Shown: positions 26,401-35,900 of the stretch, one piece after another
Layout of the letters: every line of letters begins with the position of its first letter
How positions within the stretch are numbered: the stretch's first letter is position 1
DNA from: Kuschelorhynchus macadamiae
Lineage: Eukaryota; Arthropoda; Insecta; Coleoptera; Curculionidae
DNA length: 64,000 nucleotides
Assembly: GCA_030620095.1 (NCBI GenBank)
Contig: JAUTXW010000881.1
Location: forward strand, 558,001-622,000
Direction of reading: 5' to 3'
The notes under the pieces: model-generated
What the model was told of the DNA's origin: nothing
The model's input: the letters and a program-made list of their open reading frames with translations, nothing else
Databases searched by the model: none
Program-made: the position numbers and the translations under genes

Positions 26401-26788
26401 AATAACTAATTTTGTAGTCAATGTCATTAAAAGCACAAAAGAATACAAAACTTATAATAAAACAAAATAAATTATGAGTTAAAAATAAGTACATACCTTG
26501 TATTTCAGTGTCCATATCAAAAACTTTTCAAAATTCACTTCAAACTACCCAAAATGACAACTGTAATGTTCTTGAGAAGGCAAGGTATCGAAAACCGTGA
26601 CATTGGCGTTCAACTGCTACTAGATTCCGACTACCTGTATTGTGAGCGGTTGACTCACGGGGTGATTGCGGGATTGCCATACGACCGGACGGTTAGTTAG
26701 GTGTGCAAAAAAATTAATTTGAGTTTTCGCTAATGAACTTTGTGTTTCTTACTTTTGACCGGATTTTGAGGCCAAATACTCCTGTGTG
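23442..26788 (-). mobile_element. Transib-type DNA transposon nested in the hAT-like element
   Basis: Terminal inverted repeats start CACACAGGAGTATTTGG on both ends and match at about 35 of 36 positions. A perfect 5-bp target-site duplication, TGTCG, lies at 23437-23441 and 26789-26793. Known Transib elements have a CAC terminus and 5-bp duplications, and their transposase is the relative of the RAG1 recombinase. The encoded protein (24182-26515, minus) fits that family. The terminus is not the textbook CACAATG form. Confidence 0.85.
24182..26515 (-). pseudogene. Transib transposase pseudogene (RAG1-related)
   Basis: Exon 1 (26497-26515) encodes MDTEIQ and has a GTATGT donor. It joins exon 2 at 26183 (TTTATAG acceptor) in phase, giving GLTKIATEISRR. 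The N-terminal part then shows GRPTKRFQELSD, KRRKT-like and SPSEALSIFVQG blocks. The catalytic core follows: GCDGS with the first Asp (about 25350), MVDAKVCN with the second Asp, then CYICGKTS, a two-Cys block. The C-terminal block IGQLSEKAAEARNKHFR is the part alignable with the catalytic-Glu region of RAG1 (SEG.ES.NKLFRRFR), followed by DILNRLLLTSDP. It is dead: the frame shifts near 25385, TAG follows GCDGSH at 25338-25340, and TAG (24776-24778) and TAA (24770-24772) lie close together. Confidence 0.85.
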
Positions 26789-26979
26789 TGTCGCTCGGTC
26801 GGAGTCAAGGCAGCATTTATTATGGGCTTGATAATTAAGATAATATTTTAGCATTTTTAATATAAACTAAATTAATGGTTTCCTATTTCAAAAATTACAT
26901 TTTAGAAGATTTTTTGTAATTTTTTTTTGGGAAGCACTGCTTCCCTTGCTTCCATGGACTGCACGCCCCTGCCCGGCCG

Positions 26980-28044
26980 CTTTCCCGAACAGAGAATAAA
27001 ATGCCTAACATTTTTTCCATTAAAAATGTGTACAACCATGTACATAAAACCTAATTTAAAACAACTGTTTGTTTTAAACTCATGTCTAGCAGCAACGCTC
27101 AAGTCCTATGAAATTAATATTTAGTCATTCCAGTTTCATAAATTGATAAACCACAAAAGTGACTCGCCCCTTATAATAGGCTACATGAGACACGTTGCAT
27201 AAAAGATTAACTATTTTTTGTCTATAGCAGGAAATGTGAATTCTGCAAGAATCGCCGCAGTACTTGTTTACTGCGTTACCAGTGGTTCCGACATTGGTTT
27301 ATTCTCTTGTAACTTTACGTTACTAGTTTTTGCATTCAACCAATCAGAAATACCTGTTCCAAACTAAAATTTTAGTATCCTAGTATTTTAAAATGCTGAT
27401 TTCTCTTTATTTTTTAAGCGAATATTTTGCGGACAGTAATTTTCCTAAATATTTTGAATGATTTCACTTACAAGTTTTGTCTTAAGAATGAACAACTGCA
27501 ACAGAAAATATCAATAATCTAGAGAATTTCATTTAGCTTTGTATTACGTCAGATTACGTCTGCAACGATTTACTACTGTGATCTCCTGTTCCCTATTCAC
27601 GTCAGTAAACTACGGCTGTCCTTGTCTGGCTAAAAGCACCGAACGACCCAGACATACGGCTGCTGCTAAACGGCTAAACGCAATGTAATTTCTTTTAATT
27701 CGAAGCAGCTAGGCAGGACCGGCATTGTTGTGTAAAATCTTCTATTAGAACATTTTTTTTGTTTTTTATATTTGAATTGTCAAAACTCAAATTTTAAGTA
27801 GACCATGCAAATTTTTAATCAAAATCGAAAATTAAATATTTTCAAAATAAATTACATTAGGTATTTAATGACCAATTTTGAAATATGTTTACCACACGCG
27901 TATTTTATTAGCTGGTTAACAGGGCTACACAGTTTTATAATAATTACATTCTACAGGGTGCTCAGTTTTCGTTGACATTATTAGCAAATAGACAGGGTTG
28001 GGGTTAAGGATATTTTTATAGAATTCATTGACATAGTTACCTTT
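26980..28044. other. unassigned AT-rich sequence
   Basis: It follows the right flank of the hAT-like insertion. One TACAGGGTGC box lies near 27953. No gene is supported. Confidence 0.5.
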
Positions 28045-28850
28045 TTACTTCCATTGTAAAAGGGAAGTACTGTCATCGTGAAAAAATTACTCATGGGCTC
28101 TAGATGACGAAAAACATGTTTTCTCAATTCCGTCTGTCTGTCTGGCTGTTCGCGGCGCAGCTAAAAAACTACGTACCCGATTGAGTTCAAATTTTAGTGA
28201 ACAATTAAGGGTCATATGGGGATGACCTGCTAACATTTTGGTAAAATCCAATTTGGCGAAACAAAATAGCGGCCTAGTGAAATATTAAAAAATATATTAA
28301 AAAACTACTCATCCAATTTATCTCAAATTTTGCAAAAAACATCCAGTATTATATTGGAACCAACTGGTAACATTTTGGTAAGAATCCAAGATGGCGAAAC
28401 AAAATGGTGGCTTTATAAAATATTTAACAATTCAGCCGGAAAAACTGCTTAATGGTTCGATTTCAGAACGTGTGTCATAACTAATTGTGGTATAGAGATC
28501 AACTAGTAAAATTGTGATCCTAATTCTAGATGGCCGAACAAAATGGCGGCCAAATAAAATGTTTGTAATGAAGAAAAAATCAGCCTCTTAGGTTTTACAC
28601 ATCTTTACGTTTTAGCGTCCCTAGATGGCAAAAAGATGTTTTATCAATTCCGTCGGTCCGTCTGTCGGTCTGACTGTCTGTCTGACAATTCACGGCATAG
28701 ACTAAAGACTACTTACCCGATTGTCTTGAAATTTTGACCAAAAATTAAGAGTCATATAGGGATGATCGAGTAATATTTTGGTAAAAATTGAATGAGGCAA
28801 AACAAAATGGCGGCCTAGTGAAATGTTAAAAAAATGTTTATGAAAAAACT
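28045..28850 (-). repeat. dispersed GCCAT-core repeat, reverse orientation (locus E1)
   Basis: It begins with the family's tail in reverse (TTTTTACTTCCATTGTAAAAGGGAAGTA) and carries the cores as AAAATAGCGGCC, AAGATGGCGAAAC, AAAATGGCGGCC and similar. It faces the forward copy at 28905-29580. Confidence 0.82.
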
Positions 28851-28904
28851 TTATTTAATAGACTTTTGCTTTTTTACTGGATCCTGACCCCAAATAATAC
28901 ACCA

Positions 28905-29580
28905 CTCTAACTTTTTAACAATTCACTAGGCCGCCATTTTGTATCGCCATATGGGATTTTTACCAATTTTTACCAAGTCAATCGGGTAAATAGTCTTCAA
29001 GCTATGCCACGAGGTGACAGACAGACCGACAGACGGATCGACGGAATTGATAAGACATTATTTCTCGCATCTAGGGAAGCTAAAACGTAAAGGTGTGTTA
29101 AACTTGAGAGGGTGATTTTTTCACGATTACAAACATTTTATTTATCCCCAGTTTGATCGGCCATCTTGAATTAGTACCACTATTTTACTATTTGATCCCT
29201 ATACAAGATTAGTTATGGAACATCCCTTGAACTCAAACGATTAAACAGTTTGTTCAGGCTGAATTTTTAAATATTTTATTAAACCGCCATTTTATTCCGC
29301 CATCTTAGATTCGTACCAAATTGTTGCCGGTTGACTCCAACTTAATACTTGATGATTTTGCAAAATTTGAGATAAATTGGATTAGTAGTTCTCTAATAAT
29401 AATTTTTTTAACATGTCATTAGGCCGCAATTTTGTTTCGCTATATTGGATTTTTACCAAAATGTTACCAGGTCATCCCCATATGACCCTTAATTTTTTAC
29501 CGAAATTTAAAGTCAATGGGGTAAGTAGTTATTTAGCTACGCCGCGAACAGACAGACAGGCAGACCGACGGAATTGAGAC
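28905..29580 (+). repeat. dispersed GCCAT-core repeat, forward orientation (locus E2)
   Basis: The cores are AGGCCGCCATTTTGTATCG, AAACCGCCATTTTATTCCG and AGGCCGCAATTTTGTTTCG, each with its partner blocks, ending in a GACAGACAGGCAGACCGACGG tract. With 28045-28850 it forms a large inverted repeat around a spacer of about 50 bp. Confidence 0.82.
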
Positions 29581-30856
29581 TACAGTTTTGTTGTTTTTAA
29601 TGTTAACTCTGGTTTGTTGTTAATAAGTGGATATAATATCTCATTCGAGTGGTATATTCGCTTTTGTCATTATTATATTTCGATATAAAGGTAGAGTGGG
29701 TAATACAGGATGCTAGATTTTGTTTCTGAAGGGCATCGATTTTGGTCATCTTTTTAATTGATTTATGGAATGAAGTGAACTGACACCATTAGGGCAACCC
29801 AGTACTTCCTAATATTCCTATTATTACTACTAACATTACTAGACTGATTAGTAATTACTAAGTAGTTAAATGGTCAAGTTATTGTGTTGTTAACTCCTTG
29901 ATATGTATATTGTTTAATGAGTTAAGGTTTGGAATTCTCAATTCATCATCATTGAGTTGATGTAGATATTTATTGAAGTTGCCACTCAGATGTTCATGGA
30001 CTGAGCGGGCTTATAAGAGAAGACCCGTCCCCATGAGAGATTAGTTCAGGGACCTCAAAACACTCACAGTTGACTAAACCAACCCCCTAACTTTTGTACG
30101 AAGATGAACAATAAAATAAGTTACCTTAATTTATATGATTTTTAATTTTTAAAACTAAAAGAATATTGTTTTAAACCATTTTTTTGTAAGTGAGAACAAA
30201 CCTAAGTATTTTTTTATACATCAAGGTTTCCTCCTCATGTAAATAATTGTAATTATAAGAGGTTACCATTGGTATTTACCATCTATTTACATGTTTTCTA
30301 AAAATAACATCATACGCATTTTTTTAAAGGAATTAAATATTTTAACACTTGAAATATGTGTTTTGGTTGAATATTTCAGATTGTGTTATATATATGCAAG
30401 GTTATTCATGGAACCGAGTTGCCAGCTGAATCTACTTAGTTTTATTTCTAATATACCATGTGACTGGCGCCCAAAATTTGGCCAATTTGATTTGAATTGG
30501 ATTCAACTGACAAATGCAATATATAAAGGCAACCAACACTTAAATGAAAAGATAAAAAAGAACCAACCCTATAAATAGCCAGAAGTGTGTTGAGCAAGAG
30601 TTAGATGGTTTATTATTAAATTATTTGTTTGACTCTCAAATACACTAGTCGTTTTTCACCACCGGGAGAACTTGACGTCAAGTGAATGGCGTCACCCCTT
30701 TGTACCTGTAATTCCCGTAGTGTAGCGTTAGTTTAAACTTCGGTAGGAAGTTGCCATCCCCAAAGAACGTCCTTAATAGGAGCAACTTGGTTATTCTAGC
30801 AGACCTCATGGGTTTCTAGAAAACAGCAGGAGCGATTGTAAGTTCTTAGACATTTA
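29581..30856. other. unassigned sequence, possibly a solo LTR or promoter at 30540-30660
   Basis: No coding region is recognised. The open frame at 30291-30578 has no motif. A TATA-like CCTATAAATAGCC at about 30568 and the TGACGTCA-like word GACGTCAAG near 30675 give a promoter-like look. No second copy is present to prove a long terminal repeat. Confidence 0.4.
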
Positions 30857-31007
30857 CCCCCGGTTGCACAAAACTTAATTGCTGTTTAGAATATTTAACC
30901 GAGCTTTCGGATTTAAAAAGTTGCTTACAGAAATCTAGGAACTCGCTGTCAAATTTGACATTCCGTTAAACATTCTAAACTTTAATCGAGCTTTCTGCAA
31001 CCGGCCA
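30857..31007. mobile_element. 151-bp MITE with TTA duplication (Harbinger-like)
   Basis: Imperfect terminal inverted repeats, CCCCCGGTTGCACAAA on the left and the reverse of TGGCCGGTTGCAGAAA on the right. Inner matching blocks with GTTTAGAAT and TTTAAC follow. TTA flanks both ends (30854-30856 and 31008-31010). A 3-bp TWA duplication is characteristic of PIF/Harbinger elements. No coding capacity. Confidence 0.7.
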
Positions 31008-31570
31008 TTAGAGAGACATTTTCAATACTAATACCAAACAGTAAAGTTTAGTTTTATACAATATACAACTATTCATTGATTCAATAAATTAATTTGTTCA
31101 TACGTTCATGTAATTATTTTGGATTTCGAGGGTGAGATTTTGAATTTAATTTAAGCTTAGGGAGAAGAATTGATGTATCGTTTTTAAATTTCATGTTTAT
31201 GTTTTTGATAATAAATATTTTAATAAGTAAACAGACCAAACAAATCCGCTTAGAATAATATAAGCACCTGGTGAAGTAAACTATTGAAATATAGTTTATT
31301 TAAGCTTTTTTGATGGCTGTCAAAGTGCAGATGGTCTCCTCTTGTTAGGTCTCCTTTCTGATAGGACATAAATTCTCAGGAAAGTCTGGCCCCAAGAAGT
31401 AAGTCCATATTATCTCTAAGAGTCATAGTATACAAAAGCGTAGAAAAGACCTTGGTCTTAATCAAGAAATTCTTAAAATAAAAAAATATTTATAATAGGG
31501 GCAAATGCTAGTCCTCACAGTTTGGGGGGGCCTCGGCGCTAACCATCTTACATAAAACAACAATAATAAC

Positions 31571-31776
31571 ATATTTAATTTCTTATTTAAGTTGTTTAGT
31601 TTACTAAGTGTATTATTTTATTAAGAAATGTTTATTCTTCTGATCTTCTTCTAAAACTAAAAAAATTGTCATAAAATTTATGTTTTTAAAATACAAATAT
31701 TTAATTTCTTATTTAAGTTGTTTAGTTTACTAAGTGTATTATTTTAATAAGAAATGTTTATTCTTCTGATCTTCTT
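31571..31776. repeat. direct duplication, two copies of 80 bp, period 126 bp
   Basis: 31571-31650 and 31697-31776 are nearly identical over 80 bp (ATATTTAATTTCTTATTTAA ... CTTCTGATCTTCTT). A 46-bp stretch separates them. Confidence 0.85.
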
Positions 31777-32769
31777 ACTTTACTGAAGAATATAGTATAC
31801 CTAATATGTATAAATTATTGTAATAATCTTTCAAGAACTTGACTATGGGTTTTTATACCTAGAATCAGAACGAAAATAAAATTTAAAAAAATATGTCAGT
31901 TACGGATAAAGGTAAGAACACTAAATGTAGTGATCGCAAAACGTACAAATGTAAAGCGGCTTCTGTAGTAATGTTAGACAAAAGATTTGTTAATCCTGCT
32001 TTCTTTTACTCCTTGAAACGTGATTACGTGACTTAATGGTAAATATTATTTGGTGTAGAAAAGGGAGGGCCGGTAAAAAAAATTGGATGATGGTATAGAT
32101 AAATTTAGTATACTTCTGCTTTCTAAATTAAAAGGGATTTTTTATGCCCGTTTAATAGAGTTTATGTCAGTCTATTTCAGAGTTCGCTCTGTTATGAATT
32201 TCTTTCCTGTGCCTTTAATTGTTCATAGAAGTAAATATCCCACAAGCTGCGGTCGGGGCTTCTTGCTGTCCATGAATTAATAGCTACCCTGACCCTCTAC
32301 CTTTTATTTGGAATATCGGTCGATAATTTACCCTGCATAGATCGAAGAGCACGTTTTACGTCTCTAAAAACTCTATTTTCTAAAAGCAGTTGTAAAGATA
32401 TCCTTAAAAGAATACAGTAATAAAAAATTCTGTCAAGACAAAAGAGTTATTATCAAAAATAAAACCGAAATACAAAAGCGTATTTACCAGGTCGCTTAAT
32501 GCTAAATAAACCCGCTGCACAAAACGGTCCCTCGGATCAGTTCCACCATATTATATTTCTATCAAATCAATGTATAGTTTGCGATACTCGTGAAAATAGT
32601 ACGAATTATTAAAATCCGTTTAGCCGTTTGAGTTCTACGAGTTTAATTTATTTGAAGACATGCGTATATTTGGGATATCCTGCATACAATAAATGCATAT
32701 ATTCACTGACAAATTACCGTCATTTGCAATAGCAGTCATAAAAAATTAACTGGTTTAAGTTGTACTTAC
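31777..32769. other. unassigned AT-rich sequence
   Basis: The next CC2D2A-type exon downstream of 32770 is expected here or further left, but I could not identify it. The plus-strand frame at 32083-32280 has no motif. Confidence 0.45.
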
Positions 32770-32932
32770 TCAAAATATATAAGATATTTTTCGTCTACTA
32801 TGCTTTCATAGCTCAAGTTATTGTTCAGGCCCTTACATATGTGAAATATTCGCGTATGTATTTGCTTTAAACGTCTTTTTCCACTATCGCGTACGCTGCT
32901 GATATCTTCATCTATATCATCATCGTCAACTG
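32770..32932 (-). CDS. CC2D2A: likely further CC2D2A exon
   Basis: An open 163-nt segment between TGTTTTAG and a consensus GTAAGT donor. It reads AVDDDDIDEDISSVRDSGKR, RLKQIHTRIFHICKGLNNNL and SYESIVDEKYLIYFE. Its entry phase (two bases) accepts the single base left by the 39116 donor. Family assignment rests on phase, strand and position, not on a clear motif, and it could belong to another minus-strand gene. Confidence 0.55.
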
Positions 32933-35900
32933 CTAAAACAAAATAACAGGCTAGAAATAGACTAAATTACACGCTAGACTGTAGTAACCATGCAACAATT
33001 CTTACAATGAAGGTAATATGGCGACACGTTCTGCATAGACTTTTTATTGACATTCTATAATATTTCGCTTTCTTAAAAAGAAAAAGCATGACATTCCTCA
33101 ATCAAGAATTGTGAAGTTTTTATTGTCTAGAATATAGTAAATTTCTATTAGGTAAAAATAATGGAACCCTAGCAGTACTATACGGTACTAAGCTACTCTA
33201 AAATTTTTTAAATTTATTTATTATTAAATACCTTTAACACGTAACACTAAGATGTCAGATAATGAACAGGGTGCTTTAGTAGATTCTAATACGTATATAG
33301 CAATATTTTGTAAAATAAATACATAAACATCAAGCAACAGCGTTGCAAAGAACTAAGTCATAAGATTGAACACACTCACAAGATCACGCTTGATTTTAGT
33401 TAATAAACTGCTTAAAAAGTTTCCCGCTTCAAGAGCTGGGTTTGATATTATATTTCTTGGCTATTCATCTGATTGAGTTCCTTTTTTTTTGACTATTCAT
33501 ATTGTAAAAATTGCTCAAGATATCTGTACAGATCTCCAAGTTTTTAAAAGCTTTTATGTGGAAAGGCAGTGTACGATTATTCTACTGACAGAGTCATCAT
33601 TATCAAAACCAAGCACGGTAAAGATCGGTTCTTTGCTGAAATAACTTCAATAGTAGTTAACAGTAGATATAATTATGGACATGCGTAATTCTTACGTTCA
33701 AGTTAAATATAAGCTCTTCGATTGAGATGACGGTCTTTCATTATATAATACAAGGGTCACAAAACATATGGAAGAATGTTTAGACCATTTCAAAAATATT
33801 CGTCCTAGAAATCAAGTTACTATGGAGAAAGAACAAAATTCAATCTTAAATATTCTTGAGGTTCTGGTCAATCGATATCTTCAGACATCGATTGACTATT
33901 GAGAACGAACAAAATTCGACCTTCTTCTTCTTAAGGTTCTGGTCAATCTCGAAAATACTGTGCTGAAGACTTCCGCTTACAGAAAACTCACCCACATATG
34001 GGACAGTACAGTACCATAGGTCCAACTATTCTGCTATTCTGTTATTATACAGAAAAGTTGATAATAGATATAATTATGAAATGTCAAAATGAAAGTAATT
34101 CATTTCAAACGACAGAACAGCCAACTGGCTCAATCATAACAATTCCATTAGTAAATGGAACATGTTAAAAGATGAGACGAATAGCAAGGAGCTACAATAT
34201 CAAAATAGCATTCGAGTCAAGAAGCATTTAAGAAACTTATTAACTAAAACCAAGTCTAATAATACAAATCTTATATCTTATATTGGGAAAATAAGAGTTC
34301 TCTTGATATAAGAATTGAAGAACATCGAAAAATTAGGATTGGATATCGCTGAAAACTCCTTAAACAATGACAAATAATCCAATGGTCAGACACTAAAATC
34401 CTTCCTACAATGGAAAAAAAATTAAAGAAACCTTTTTTTATCGAGCGTACTAAAGCCTAGTATCGATATTTCAGATGTCTAGAGGCCCGCACTTACACTC
34501 GCATCACGCTTTCGTTTTAGCTATGCTATTAACCTAAAACTACGAGCTTATAATATTAGCTTATGGCTTTCATATGGTGATCACCGTTACATATCAATTA
34601 TTGTTAATTAAAGTATATTGTTAGCATAACAACAAAATGTAGAGCAAGTGACTGTTAAAGTTAACAAGAGCTTTTATCAACTATTGTTAACATCTCTATT
34701 GTCATTTTGCAAGGGAGATCGCATAACGATGTCGTTACAAGAAGAAAACTGAAAATAACAAACTTTATTAAATAAATATAATAACCGAAAAGCAGCTGAG
34801 GAGGAAGAAGAAAGGTAAGTACACTGAGCTAGTAAGTAGAAGAAGATTGTCGACAATTAAAATGTTTCGCTGTAACTATTTTTATGTTTACAAATTCATG
34901 AATTTGCCATCCGCTGACGAAAATATAATTTTCAACAAACTCAAAATACTATCCCATTATTATATAAAATTGTATTTTTAGCTTAAATATTAAATAACTG
35001 TCTGGGCAGTGCTGGAAATAGTTTTTTTTTACCAACCGGAACGCTATGATCACTCATAATTTTTTAATGTTGAACAAAAAAGAGGTCTTTACGTCCATAT
35101 AGCACAAGCTTATACACTTATTTAATCTAATAAAAGATCCCCGGTGAGGTACACACCCCCGGAACGATTAAAAACCTAACACCATACTTCCGTGTTACGT
35201 ACACCTTTCGAGACGCCCTAAATTCGCCTGATATTTTTTCTTAGTCATAAAGTTTTACAGATTCACAAATATAGTTTGTGATATTTTTGCTTAATTCTGC
35301 CCGAGGCTGCTGCTTTTGATATCGATTCATTATTACGCCATCCCCCTTATAAAAAGAGGATTTCGTTGAATTTTTAATAAGGCATTAAACAGTTTTAGCT
35401 ATACGGCTTTAAAAACGTAATATTGACGAGACTCGAAACTTTGTTTATGATTTCTTGATAAGTAAATATAACTTTCAGTTTAAAAAAAAATCTTAAATTT
35501 TCTTAAACTAGATGAGTACATACCTGAGAGGGAACACGCTGGACAGGCCACCCGTATGCGACATGTCTGCTGCTACCGACCTCTTAGTACTTTCAAATCC
35601 TCTCATTGCCTCCGAAACAGGGAGTTAAGCGGTTAGATGATGCTTTTTCCATCTTTCTCTTCTGTAGAGGAAGATGAGGGGAAAACAAGTCCTTTAGGAG
35701 GAACACCAAAATATATGGTCTGCACGGATACCAAAGAGGTGAATTTCTCCCCCTGGCAGACTCTCTTATAGGGTTCGGCAGGGGTTGAAATCGATCCTTC
35801 GGTTTCCCTGAACACTGTAGCGAAGTAATAACGTTGAAGTTAAATCCTAATATAACAACCGGCACGGACCCGGAGACGATGATTTCTTCCTCCTTGCGAA

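Larger units (their letters stand above)
23115..26971. mobile_element. hAT-like element (interrupted by a nested Transib)
   Basis: The termini are CAAGGGCGTGCAG on the left and the reverse of CAGGGGCGTGCAG on the right. GGGAAGCA follows about 20 bp in from each end. A perfect 8-bp target-site duplication, CCCGGCCG, flanks it at 23107-23114 and 26972-26979. CA(G/A)GGGCG ends and an 8-bp duplication are typical of hAT elements. Removing the nested element at 23442-26788 leaves only about 510 bp with no transposase, so this was a non-autonomous element. Confidence 0.82.

Noticed and set aside
30291..30578. 95-codon plus-strand frame
   Set aside because: No motif and AT-biased composition. Probably chance.
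30730..30850. Minus-strand open segment KPMRSARITKLLLLR... between TTTTCTAG and GTACAA
   Set aside because: Considered as the next CC2D2A exon, but its phase does not match the 32770 donor and no family block is visible.
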